This document shows, piece by piece, positions 34,120-46,008 of a DNA stretch of 64,000 nt. Position 1 is the first letter of the stretch. Every line of letters starts with the position of its first letter. Position numbers and translations under genes: made by a program. The stretch spans positions 35,943,994 to 36,007,993 of the forward strand of contig CM030359.1 of the NCBI GenBank assembly GCA_017893485.1. Direction: 5' to 3'. The notes below the pieces were generated by a model, which saw nothing but the letters and a program-made list of their open reading frames with translations, searched no databases and was not told the DNA's origin. This stretch comes from Hemerocallis citrina. Its lineage: Eukaryota; Streptophyta; Magnoliopsida; Asparagales; Asphodelaceae.

Positions 34120-34930
34120 AACGTTGGTCAAACTGAAGGCTATATGTGCAGTGTGCCAAGGTCGACTGTTCTGAAAGCATTTATTAGGGCAATTCCACTT
34201 GTATGCCAAAAAATTTTACAATAGTTGCACATGATGTTAGCAAATGAAGTGTCTGAGCCACTCTATAAACTGTCGCTGCTAGCACCATGACCACTGGAAC
34301 CACTTGTGTGACCACCACCACAACCATGTTGTCCTCCTCCTCGACTAAAACAAGGCTGAAAAGTAACCAATGCAGATCTTTCTTCTGTGGTGTCACTAAT
34401 GACAGCTGAGGGAAGGTGAGGAAACAACTCCTTAACAAGTTTAAAGCCCTCTTACAAATTTTGGAGGCATGACCTCCCATTACCAAAGGTCGGGCGGCCT
34501 CATGTGACTTTGAAAGTCCGCCGACAAATGTAAGAACATGAATCTATTGTTGGCATGCTTGCATCTCTTTTATATCAGTGCTCAATGGAAAGATCTCTTG
34601 CAACTCATCACATGTCTTCTTGAAGACAGCATAGTACTCATCAATACTCCTACTACATATCTCACAACGACAGTAGGCTTATTGAACACTATAGGCATGT
34701 GTCATACTGGTCAAACCCGAACAGGTCGACCGAAGATGATCCCAAAGCTCCTTAGCTGTAGAGCACTGCATCGTAGTATCAACAATCTTGAGCTCCATGG
34801 ATTCCTACATAGCACTCATGATCAAGCTATCATCAACTTTCCAATCTTTTGTCTTAGTCTTAGGTGGGTCGCCAAATAGGTGATGAGAGCGACAAATACA
34901 TTTCAGTTTGTCTGTAAACATTCTTTTGTC
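34120..34930 (-). pseudogene. Copia gag relic
   Basis: The minus strand encodes a decayed Copia-type gag (UBN2/Retrotran_gag family): HHLFGDPPKTKTKDWKVDDS near the start, then STAKELWDHLRSTCSG, a DEYYAVFKKTCDELQ-like helix region and FVGGLSKSHEAARPL. A broken zinc knuckle (CNYCKIFWHTSG) sits near 34200. At least three in-frame stops interrupt it. It lies between element Z and the promoter side of the receptor kinase gene. Confidence 0.7.
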
Positions 34931-34939
34931 ATTGTTGCC

Positions 34940-35422
34940 AGTTAAAATTAATCAATTTTATTTTCAACAACTTTGATGGAAAAGAGGGAAGAGTAGTTCC
35001 TTTCACATCGGGGTCATCTCTAATATCTATATTTTATTAATAGGAGTTTCATGAATGCAATTTATAAAAAGAAAAAAAAATACTTTTTCCAGAGGCAAAC
35101 AAAATATGCAATCCAAATGACAAGGTAAAAGACACATAAAATTTTCATAATTGTTGATCAAAGGTTCAAGCTATCTACTCCACTCCATTAATTTTCTTTT
35201 TGAAATATTAGTCTTGCATTGAACTACCTAGCAAAAAAAAACATATAAAATTTGGGTAATTGGCTCCTTAAGAAACCTCTAAAAGCAACAGCTCAACTGT
35301 CATGAAAATTTCCTAGTTCACTCAACACACCATTACAAGGAAGCTTCTCCTCTGTCATTCAAACCCTAACCACAATCCTTCTATATCCTTAACCAAAAGA
35401 AAACTAGTTCTCTCAGTCAGCC
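34940..35422 (+). promoter_or_regulatory. Upstream region of the receptor kinase gene
   Basis: About 480 bp separate the Copia relic from the kinase start codon. It is AT-rich with no repeat I recognise. A weak TATA-like stretch (TTCTATATCC, about 35380) lies ~40 bp before the ATG, so the start of transcription is uncertain. Nothing else is assignable. Confidence 0.3.
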
Positions 35423-38400
35423 ATGAATCTAATCCTTGCTCGCTTCCTCCTTCTCTGTTTCTCACTCACATCTCACCAAACCAATGCAGACAATAGCAAG
35501 GAATCGCAAGTTCTTCTCAAATGGAAGGAGAGCTTATTCCAACCAATCTCACTGTCTTCTTGGTCCTCTACAAACAACACCAATCCATGCAAATGGTTCG
35601 GCATAAGATGTAACAAACGAGGGAGCATCACCCAACTCATTCTCCCTAATTCCAACATTAATGGTACCTTCCATGAATTAGACTTCACTTCTCTCCCCAA
35701 CCTGGCCATTCTAAGCCTCAACGACAACCTCCTTTATGGACCCATCCCTTCGAACATATCGTCTTTATCAAAGCTCGTCTCGTTGGACCTTAGTAGCAAT
35801 GGTTTTGATCAAAATGTGCCACCAGAGATTGGGGAGCTTTCAGAGCTGATTGATCTTCGTCTCTTCAACAACAACTTAGGCGGTGAAATCCCGTACCAAC
35901 TCAGCAGTCTTCAAAAGGTACGGCATTTCGACCTGGGTGCTAACTACTTGACAAATCCAGACTATTCAAAGTTCTTGCCAATGCCTTCACTAACCTACCT
36001 ATCTCTCTACCTCAACTATCTGGATCTTGGCTTCCCACCATTTGTGCTCAACTGTACAAATTTAATATATCTGGATATTTCACAGAATGGTTTCACAGGC
36101 CCAATACCTGAATCACTCACCAACTTAGCTAATCTTCAGTACTTAAACCTGTCTATTAATTTTTTTGATGGACACATTCCGACATCATTAACTAAGTTGT
36201 CGAATCTAAGAGATCTTCGGCTTGGTAGAAATAATCTTACTGGTGGTATACCTCCAGAGCTAGGATCCTTGTTGAATCTTCGAATGCTTGAATTGTACAA
36301 CAACTCATTGGGAGGGTCAATTCCTTCTTCATTAGGTCAGTTGCAAAATCTCGAATGGATAGATGTTAAACTGGCTGAACTGAACTCTACAATACCCTTT
36401 GAACTCGGATTGTGTACCAATCTCACCTACATTGAACTGTCAACAAATCAACTTACTGGTGGCTTGCCATCATCCTTTGCGAACCTGACTAAAATGAAGA
36501 ATTTTGGGATATCAAGTAATTCGCTCTCTGGTGAGATATCACCAGACTTGTTCAGAAACTGGGCTGGTCGTCTTGTTTCATTCCAAGTCCAGATCAATCA
36601 GTTCTATGGGATCATTCCAGCTGAGATTGGAATGGCAACCAGGTTGAATTACCTCTACCTCTTCAGCAACAATCTGTCAGGTTTTATTCCAAAGCAAATT
36701 GGGAATCTGATCAATTTAATTGAATTGGATTTCTCAAACAACTCGCTCACTGGTCCAATTCCATCTGAGATTGGAAAACTTACCAACCTCACTTCATTGA
36801 GCCTTTTCTTCAACCAACTTACAGGAACAATCCCAGATGAGATTGGTAATATGACTTCACTGGTTAGTCTAGACATCAATACCAACCATTTCCAAGGGGA
36901 GTTGCCGAGCACAATCTCCCAGCTCCAGAATCTCCAACTTTTACAGGTTTTCACCAACAATCTGGCAGGGACTATTCCTCAAGAGCTCGGCAAGAATGGG
37001 GTGTTAACAGTTGTAGGCTTCTCAAACAATAGCTTCTCTGGTGAGCTGCCAAATGCACTTTGTACTGGATTCCAACTTCAATACCTAACTACGAATACCA
37101 ACAACTTCTCTGGTTCTTTGCCAAGCTGCTTGAGGAATTGTACTGGCTTACTCCGAGTGCGATTGGAGAGGAACCACTTTAGTGGTGATATTTCTGAAGC
37201 ATTTGGGATTCATCCAAACCTTAATTACTTGGACCTCACAGGGAACCAGTTGACAGGCAAACTTTCATCTGACTGGGGAGGATGCACCAGCCTTCAATAT
37301 CTGCATATATCTGAAAACAGGATATCAGGTGAAATTCCTTCGGTATTTGGTAATATGACTAAGTTACAGGATTTGAGCTTGTCTTCCAACTTGTTGACTG
37401 GCACAATCCCACCAGAGTTGCGAAAGCTGGATCATTTGTTCAAGCTTAACTTGAGCAATAATCTAATATCAGGAGAAATACCTTCCGAGATTGCTGGCAC
37501 TGCATCGTTACAATCACTTGATCTATCAGGAAACAAGCTCACTGGAGAGATACCAATCGAACTTGGCAAATTTGACGACTTAATACTTTTGGATTTAAGC
37601 CAGAATTATCTATTTGGTGTGATACCAAACCAATTAAGTGATCTGGGTTCCTTGCAAATTCTATTAGATCTTAGCAGTAATTCTCTATCTGGATGTATAC
37701 CTCCTGATTTCTCCAAGCTATCTTCACTGCAGAATTTGAATGTTTCCCATAACCATCTTTTGGGTGAGATTCCAAAGGATTTTTCGGAAATGTTCAGCTT
37801 ATTAACAGTGGACTTTTCATACAACAACCTAACTGGTGCCATTCCTTTAGGCCATGCTTTTCAGACTGCTTCTTTAGAAGACTTCATCGGAAACTCGGGC
37901 CTCTGTGGTAATGTCACGGGTTTGCCTTCATGTTCGGCTAATACCACTTCATGTAACTCCAAAAAGAACAACAACATCAAGAACATCGTTGCAATTGTTA
38001 TCCCGGTTATGGGAGGTTTTGTACTAGCATGCACAATCATGACAATCATTTTAGTACGAAGGAAGAAAGGGGAAGGTCCAGCAGCTATGCTGGAAAATAT
38101 CAGTATCGAGACTTCAGAATCAATGATATGGGAAAGAGAAGGAAAATTTTGCTTTACTGACATCATGAAGGCCACTGACAACTTCAATGAAATATACTCT
38201 ATCGGAAAAGGTGGTTTTGGGAGTGTCTACAAAGCCGAGCTATTAACTGGACAAATAGTCGCTGTGAAAAAACTTCATATTTCAGTGCCCGGTGAGATTC
38301 CAGATGCGATCCAGAAGAGCTTCGAGAATGAAATTAGAACTCTGACTGAAATCAGGCATAGAAACATCATAAAGCTACATGGATTTTGTACTAGGAACAG

Positions 38401-39808
38401 GGTCATGTACTTGGTGTATGAGTATGTGGAGAGGGGGAGTTTGGGGAAGGTGTTGTATGGAGATTTAGGAGGGAAGAAGTTTGATTGGGTCAAAAGGGTC
38501 AAGGTGGTTCAGGGTGTCGCTCATGCTCTGGCCTATTTGCACCATGATTGTACTCCTCCAGTGGTTCATCGGGATGTGTCGGTCAATAATATTTTGCTCG
38601 AGACGGAGTTGGAGCCTCGGGTTGCGGATTTCGGAACAGCGAGGTTGCTGATTGCAGGATCATCAAACTGGACGACGGTAGCTGGATCTTATGGATATAT
38701 GGCTCCAGGTAATGAATAGTAATAATACTATTTCTGATGATTCTCAGTCATGGCATTGGAAGATAGAAAAATTGGTAGCTTTATTTGATTGTTAGCAACT
38801 TAAATTATATTGATTTGGAGTAGAATCTAAGGAGTAAAGAATATCTAGTAACATACACACAAAAAACAAAATGACTGTTCAAGTGATGTGACCAATGTGA
38901 AGTCTAGTTAGAAATGAAGAAAGGTAATCAAGAAGAAAAGTAAAGAGAGGTTGTCACATAAAATTATATGCCATATATATATCACATGATAGATCACATG
39001 TACAATTTTTAACAGCTAAAAGAATGGCATTTCTTTCAGACACAGAATTATGGCCTAACTTATTCGTTCTTTATGCATTATATTCATGAAGCATTTCTGT
39101 ATGCATTATGTTCATGAAGCATTACGAAGTTGGCTAACGAGATATTTCATCAACTCAAAATACTGATTAATGCCTACCTTCTGTTTCTATATTTACTCTC
39201 CCCAGTCATTTTATGTTTTCTAAGCATGAACAGACGTGTGTATTAATTTTACATTATTTCTTTCAATTCCGAAACATGTCTTCAGTTTTTCCTACGTGTT
39301 TGAAAATTTTTTGGGTTTCTTTTCAATTTCAGTTCTCTCTTTGATCAAATCAAATCATCACAGTTCAATCAGATCTCCTTTAACCTACCAAAGATTCAAT
39401 TGTTTTATAAGGTAGTCTAAATAAATTTTATAATTTGCAGAGCTCGCCTACACAATGAAGGTAACTGAAAAATGCGATGTATATAGCTTCGGTGTGGTAG
39501 CATTGGAGGTTATGATGGGGAAACACCCAGGGGACCTTATCTCCTCCCTGCCATCCTTGTCATCCGCTGAAGGCAATGATCTACTACTAAAAGATGTATT
39601 AGACCAAAGGCTGGAGCCACCAACGGGCTCTCTGGCTGAAGAGGTAGTCTTCATCGTGAAAGTTGCCCTAGCATGCACCCGTAATGACCCAGTATCACGG
39701 CCTACAATGCGATCTGTAGCACAGGAGTTATCAGCTCGAACCCAAGCTTATCTTGCAGAGCCATTTCGAGCAATTACCATAAGCAAACTAACAGGTTTCC
39801 AGAAATAA
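35423..39808 (+). CDS. LRR receptor-like protein kinase (MIK2-like, subfamily XI/XII type)
   Basis: This looks like an intact two-exon gene: exon 1 35423-38708, phase-1 intron 38709-39440 (GT...TTTGCAG), exon 2 39441-39808, total 1217 residues. Order: signal peptide (about 1-22), LRRNT cap with a Cys pair ([10 protein letters not shown]), two dozen or more plant-type LRRs (LxxLxLxxNxLxGxIP), C-terminal Cys cap ([12 protein letters not shown]), membrane segment (about 854-876), then kinase: glycine loop GKGGFGSV (about 927), AVKK lysine, [11 protein letters not shown] (about 1047, an RD kinase), DFG (about 1068), APE spanning the splice junction. It would sit in the plasma membrane and sense an extracellular ligand. 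Length and layout match MIK2-like receptors; the ligand cannot be inferred. Retaining the intron would stop at 38717 and truncate the kinase. Confidence 0.95.
38709..39440 (+). other. Intron of the receptor kinase gene (732 bp)
   Basis: CCAG|GTAATG at the donor and AATTTGCAG|AGCTCG at the acceptor. Joining rebuilds APE-LAYTMK, the conserved kinase subdomain VIII, in frame. The intron is AT-rich with no insertion I can see. Confidence 0.93.
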
Positions 39809-40203
39809 ACTGCACACGAAATTCTAATGATTTGTTTATATGTGTAACCACCGTTTCGTTTATACGGAAATCTTCTGTATTCATGTATTTTGTTATCTAT
39901 AAATTATTTTATTTTCGATTGTACAGATTTTATTCTTTCTTGCTCTGTATTCTTGTATTTTAATTTTTCTTGTAAATGCTTTCTTTCATTTGAATTCATT
40001 TTCTTGTACATCTCCTATTTGATTGAACTCAAATCCGTATATAAATTCTCTTGATCTCTTGAACCCAATTGCATACTCTAAAAATTACCACTAACAGCCA
40101 ATCCCAAGATTATCTCCCCATGATCCCAGTCAAACCCCCTCACTAGTTAGATCCCAAATATCTGCTAACTATTCTAGTATCTCCTAATTCTTCTCTCTGG
40201 CTT
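39809..40203 (+). other. 3' flank of the receptor kinase gene
   Basis: AT-rich, with several T-rich TGTA/TTGTAT motifs of the kind found in plant 3' ends (about 39840-40010). From about 40085 C-rich sequence resembles the early part of LTR X, so the exact edge between gene and transposon is unclear. No other gene. Confidence 0.4.
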
Positions 40204-40772
40204 GGCCATCTCCAATCCTCAACTCCATTTTGGAGCAACTTCTACTCCAAAATGGAGTAACTGTCACATCAAACAGTAACTTCATCTCCAACCCATAACT
40301 CCATTTCTAACTCCAAAAAGGAATATTCTCAGCATATTCTTTTTTATCTACTTTTTAAATTAATTCTCTTCTAACTTTCCACTATTTATCTATTTTACCA
40401 ATTAGCCACAAACAAAAAAAATTTAATGTATTGATCCAATAATATGCCTCAATATTTAACATTAATAAATAATATTTAACCAATTAGCCAATTAGCCACA
40501 AACACAAAAAAATTAAATTTTTATTTCTGGAAGTAGAATGTAATAAACTTTGTTAAGAAAATATTTAATAAGGGTATAATTAAATATTTTCTAAACTTTT
40601 AGGGTTTTTTTTTTTAAAAAAAAAAGCTGGGTGAACAGTAACGCGCCATATATGGCGCGCCACTGTTCATCCCATCTCCATCCACGCCATTTTGGAGTGA
40701 GGAATGGCGTTGGGAGAACTCCAACTCCAAATCCACTTTCCCACTCCAAAATGGAGTGGGTTGGAGATGGCC
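40204..40772. mobile_element. MITE with GGCCATCTCC termini and a palindromic core
   Basis: The 569-bp element has terminal inverted repeats GGCCATCTCCAATCC (40204) and GGTTGGAGATGGCC (ending 40772). Subterminal CTCCATTTTGGAG motifs occur in several copies in both orientations. It contains a perfect 18-bp palindrome (40642-40659) inside a larger hairpin TGAACAGT...ACTGTTCA (40632-40669). The termini resemble PIF/Harbinger-type MITEs, but the flanks (CTT, TTA) do not show a clean target duplication. No transposase. Confidence 0.75.
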
Positions 40773-43621
40773 TTATGCTCTTCTTCTTCCTCTCGGACCT
40801 CTCCTACTCACCAAAAACTCAAAAATCTAACCCTAAACTAATCATCGCCCCTAATCACTTCATTAATCCACTAATCTCCTCTTCACAGCCGCAAACCCCC
40901 CTACTCCATCTTCTCCTTCCTCTGTTTCTAACGCCCGAACCCATCCTCCTCGTCAGCCCCCGCTCGACCCTGTCACCCTCCGACCTCGTCACCAGCCATC
41001 GACGCCCCACAACCCACTGCTTCTCTCTCTCGCAATTCCTCCAACACCCCGAGCTCTCCTTGGTTGCCACCCGACCACCACCTTCGCGCCAAGCCCTTGC
41101 CTTCGTCTTCGACTGCCTCCTCCTCGTCGAGCCACCTCTTCGACTAACTCCTCCTCGTCGACTCCTCACCCGAGCTCCATTGTCGCGCCGCTGCGCAACG
41201 CTCCACCTTCGACAACACGCCGACTGCACCCCACGACGTCAGCCTTGTGTACCCACTGCGACCACCAACACCGTAGTCACTGCCTCGTCTCCACTGCACC
41301 GCATCCCCTCCATCCGCTGCTCCCCTATTCACCATCGAACCCATCGAAGCCCCGAACCCCGCTCGCCATTGCCACCCTCCTCGTCGACCACCATCAACAC
41401 CATCTCTGCCATTGCCGCACCTCGACCCCGACTGCAACCCTATACTCCATCGCTGCCGCGACCTCCACCCTCGGCGACCTCGGCAGAAAACCATGGCATT
41501 CACCACCCTAATTGCTGCTGCACCTTGTTGCCGACCACCGCAACAACCTCATTGTAGCCGCAACCGCATACCCCATTGCTGCCCTCTTCCCGCAATCAGC
41601 ACCTCATCCGAATCCATTGCTGCTGTCCTCGCTCTGTGCCCAACTCCTCTCGCTGTGTGTTCACTGTCATCGATCACAGTATTGCTGTGCTGCGTTGTTC
41701 CCACTCTTGTTGTTGCTGCTATCATTTTTGATGAGCTGCCGAAGCCACCGTCTCTTACTGTTGTTGTGGTTGTTCGTGTTTGTGCATGCCGTGTATTGCC
41801 CATGCCTTGCTCGTTGTTGTGCCACCGTCTCCGACGCCGTCAGGACTCTCGTTCCCGTTATTCTCTTATTATCGAAATCGTCGTCAAAATGCAAGTTTCC
41901 TCTTGAACTAGTTTTCGTTATTCTTGTTCAAGGAATTATTTCGATCTCCACAAATAGTTGGATTTGATAATCGTATATTGACTGTTTGATACCCTTCAAG
42001 AGACTACTATGGATTCATCGGCGAAACCAAGTTGTAGTTCTCTTCTCGTGCCATCCCGTTGATTCAAACCCAAATCTTGTTATATATCATCATATGCATA
42101 CACCACACATAGATTAGAAACATACATGTAAAGTATGATGATTAAATACTTGTTCATTTGGGTATGATAATCATGCTATGATGTCTTGTTAGTAGTAGAA
42201 TTCCACCACAACGACTGAGTAGAATTCCCGATTAATTGTTGCCTTAAAGTTATATGCATGTGTACAACGTTGTCGCTAATTAATAATTAATCGACTTACT
42301 GGCCTACTGGTTACTCCATATTGTTTTGAGATTTTGATCTGGTTATTGTTGGAACTAGATTAAACCTTGTAAATGAAAGTAGGATTCCCTCGAAACTAGT
42401 TTCTAGAACATTCGACAGATCTGGATTCCGAGTTGTAAAATATAAGTTATCACATTTTTTGTACTGCTGTGTTTTAAATTCTTGATTGTTGTTCATGAGC
42501 ACGTCGACACATTTTCACTAATTGAAACACCATGTTAATAGTAAATTTAAACGTGAAATTTACTTGAATGTCACTAGACATGATTGGGAGTCTTAAAATA
42601 AATTTTATGACAATTTTATAAAGATTTCCAAACCCATTATATATATGCTAACTTGACCCTAGACTTCTGTAGAACACTAGACCAGTAAAAAGATCCAAAC
42701 TTTTGACCCAGTTGCAGTTAGAACCACTTAGGAAATTCTGAATAAAAGTTGTAGCTCTTTATGTGAGGAATCTAGACCATCTGACGGATTCTCAATCCGA
42801 CGGTTAGAATACAAAATATTCAAGTTTTGCTACTGTACTGTTGGAATTCTATATTTGCAGTTTATAATTACATTGCCATGTTAAATTAATTGGAACAGTA
42901 GGGTAACTTAAGAAATTAGACCTGATAATTTTATGAATGTTAATTAACAATGTCAGGAACTTAATTATATTTTTTTTTGGATAATTTTAGTTAAGCTTTT
43001 AGTGGAATTACATGTATAATAACGTGATGCTGAGTTGTTGCATGAACAGTAAACTTGTGAAGAACCAATTAGTAGACACATTTACTGTAGTCGAAATGTA
43101 TCGTGTGAATATGCTTCGGAACTGGTAGAGATTCTAGTTTCTGGAACCTCTGACAGAATCTGATTCGCTTCCCCGTAGCAGCGGGAAGGTCTACTTTTGT
43201 ACAACAACGTTTTGCTGTCCAGAAATTACTTTCTTCATGTTGATTATAAATTGTTTAAACTTTGCATTGCATTGCATTGCATATTGTTCATTGTACAACC
43301 ATTGATACATCGTTCATATCGTTTCTTGACACTATTCCATTGATTGCACACTCATGTTTCATGTTGATAAATTAATAATAAGCCGGGGTATAAGGATCGA
43401 CTTAGTACTGAACAATCAGTGACTGTACTCGGATGAGGGGCCCGTGTTTCCCTATCTTGTTAACTTGTTATCTTATTATCTTGTTATATTTTGGATAAAG
43501 GCTTGTTATTGATCGTGGATTGTAGATTCTTGTTATTATTATCGTGCCGAGTACATGATCTGTAGAGTTTACCACTATTGTCTAAACGTTCACTGCTTGT
43601 ATGCTCCGAACTTGTGGTATG
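40773..43621 (+). mobile_element. LTR X (copy 2), segment 1
   Basis: Continues the family-X LTR right of the MITE. The C-rich tract 40790-41900 is open in several frames (for example 40631-41557 and 41412-41967), but the peptides are low complexity and unrelated to known proteins; it parallels 6731-7840 of copy 1. ATCGTCGTCAAAATGCAAGT (about 41878) aligns with copy 1's GTCGTCAAAAAGGCAAGT, and AAGCCGGGGTATAAGGA (about 43381) with the same string at about 8405. The 5' terminus is not recognisable. Confidence 0.7.
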
Positions 43622-45360
43622 TGATGTGTCTAATGTTTATATAATTATTTGTACTCATTTATCCATAAAAATTACTTGTATTCGTCTATATTTTTTTATA
43701 ATTAATCTTTTTCCCATATATTTCAAGTTAGTTAATTATTTTTGAAGAAATAAGATTTTTGATGCAAAAAGTGAACATTTTTGGTAAAAATCAACAAACA
43801 AAACAAACATAATGATTTATTTATTTTTTTATTGTTTTGTTGAACTTTAAATTTTACAATTTGACAGTGTGAAAAGTAAGATAAAATTTTAAATTAACAA
43901 TAGAGCTGAGAGTACAATAAACAATTTTAAAAGAGGTTTAAATGAGCTAATATGATTGTTAGTTAGTTTAATTAATTTTAAACTAATTAATTGTATTTTT
44001 ATTTTTAAATCCTAATTTCTGATTTTATTTTGTGTGTGCAGCACGTGAAAGAGAAGAAAAGAAGCAAGAAAGAAAAGAGCAAATTAAAGAAGAAGGAAAT
44101 AAAGAAATAATATGGGTTTTTCTGCAAAAGTAAACCCTAATTCTCCTATTCGTGCCTATAAATAGAAGAGAAGGCAAGAAGAGAAGGGGGCGCTGAACGA
44201 AGGGAGAGAGCGACGGCTGATCCCTAATCATTATAAAAAAGAAAAAAAAAAGAAAAAAAAAAGCAACGAAACAGAGAGAGACAGAGTCTCTCTGTGTGGC
44301 GTGTTGTTCCAGGTGAAACGAGAAAGACAGAGAGGAGAACGGGACAGAAACGGGGTGACGTTAGCAGAAGTTGACGTGGCGCCACTATTTCCCACGTGAC
44401 AGCAGACGGCGACAGCACTTGACAAAGACAGCACCATCTGACTTGGCGGCTCAGCACTGTCGTGGCTTGCGTTTCGAGGCGAGGCAGAGAAAAAAAATAG
44501 AGGCACTATTTTGGGTGTTCTGACTTGGCGGCTCAGTTTCCGAGGCGTTCGGTTTGCAATATCTTTTACAAAAATAGTTCTTTTTGTATCTCTTTTCTCT
44601 CTCTAATTTTATAATGCAATCTAAGACAATATTTGTTAGTTGCAATTTCATTATGAACTAAATTTTATTCTTCTAGGGTTTCGATGTAGCCTAGTTTTGA
44701 TAACACAATTTTAATTCCATATTATCTTTCTATTTTTTCACGATTGTGTGTTTGATTTTTATTCTTAATGCGTACAATTGGTGGACAGACATTTGTATGA
44801 TTTATTGGGTCATGGAGAGACCGAGAGGTAATTTGTGATTTAGAACTATAAATTAAACACCTCTGATTGAGCGAAATTAGAGATGACTTACTGCGATTGA
44901 TGTGACCGTTAAGAAATCCACAGAACTTAATGAGTCTTCGATTAATTAAATTTGCATAGAGATATGACAAACTGTTAGTTGGAGATATTTTTGGTGTTGT
45001 TCGAGAGAAAGCGTTGAATAATTTGGGGGTTTTTGGTCTACAAATTGGAAAAATAATCTTTTTATTCATATGGAATTATAAATTGTGTGGGATAAACTAT
45101 GTGAAATCAAAAGCCCTAGAATTGATTTTGCAATTAATAAACAATATAAATTCATATTCCGTTGCTTCTTAATTAATTAAGTAGATTTTTAGATTAATTT
45201 AATTTAGTTGCCTTCTTTAATTAATTTCGATTTCCCAAATAGTAGCTAATCTAGTAATATCGGTACTCAATAAAATAATTAGTCCCTGTGGGTTCGACAC
45301 TCTTTTTACTAAAACTATACTACTTGTTGCGATTTTGTACACTTGCAAATATTCACATCA
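43622..45360 (+). mobile_element. Solo LTR of an Athila/Tat-like gypsy element
   Basis: This 1739-bp insert begins TGATGTG and ends CACATCA, a perfect 7-bp inverted terminus, with near-matching flanks gtatg/gtagg (one mismatch). Near its 3' end CCCTGTGGGTTCGACAC resembles LTR ends of the Athila and Tat lineages (established pattern, assigned by recollection). It has a duplicated CTGACTTGGCGGCTCAG motif (44438 and 44520). No internal sequence or primer site adjoins it. Small ORFs inside are not genes. Confidence 0.65.
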
Positions 45361-45770
45361 GTAGGGGACACTGTACTACATGCATTAGATAAGATAATAA
45401 AATAAGATAGACCTAGGATTGACACTACATTGATCTCGATTATTGTTACCGACTTGAAATCTTGTTTTATTGTATGGTTACTCGTTAAATTGTTGACTAT
45501 AGACCTTACCTCATTATCGATAATTTCATTGTCACTTGATATAGTACTTGTTCCTCGTTCATTGGTATTTACATGTCCTGTTTATTATTTCTTGTATGTA
45601 CTACTTGTTGTCCGTGACTTGCTTTAACAGATATTTCCCCTACTCTAGACTATGAGCTCGCAGGTACACAGGAAGATTGCCCGAAAGACTTGGTGGGCAG
45701 ACTTTCTAGGGATTGGAGCTGAATTGTTGGCCATAATAATTGTCTTGTCCTTGTCATATGAATTCTAGTA
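45361..45770 (+). mobile_element. LTR X (copy 2), segment 2
   Basis: Part of the family-X LTR between the solo LTR and the LINE. It has an acceptor-like GAGCTCGCAG|GT (AG 45662-45663) matching copy 1's position, and TTCTAGTACT just before the LINE poly(T). Confidence 0.65.
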
Positions 45771-46008
45771 CTATTTTTTTTTTTTTTTTTTTTTTTTTTT
45801 TGGATAATAAGATGGCCTAGGCCATCGTTTCATTAATAAGGATTTAAGGAAACAAGCATTACAATAAGCTAACAGTACTGACAGGCTGTTAATACAGCGC
45901 TACAAAATAAAGCATCAACTAAAAACATCGAGATACAAACTACAGAAGAGAAACTCATAATCAACCGAAGGACTCCGACCACTGTCCTTCCTCTCTGCTC
46001 GATGCCCT

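Noticed and set aside
34150..34170. Another GTCGACTG box, near the Copia gag relic
   Set aside because: A single copy inside former coding sequence; treated as chance.
34184..34486. A stand-alone 100-codon gene on the minus strand
   Set aside because: It is one open piece of the decayed Copia gag whose other parts continue in neighbouring frames to 34930.
40631..41967. ORFs of up to 308 codons downstream of the receptor kinase
   Set aside because: Same C-rich tract in LTR X copy 2; several frames and both strands are open, the longest starts inside the MITE, and no domain is visible.
43622..45360. A protein-coding region, from several 65-115-codon ORFs
   Set aside because: Terminal inverted TGATGTG/CACATCA and near-matching flanks fit a solo LTR better; the ORFs have no recognisable domains.
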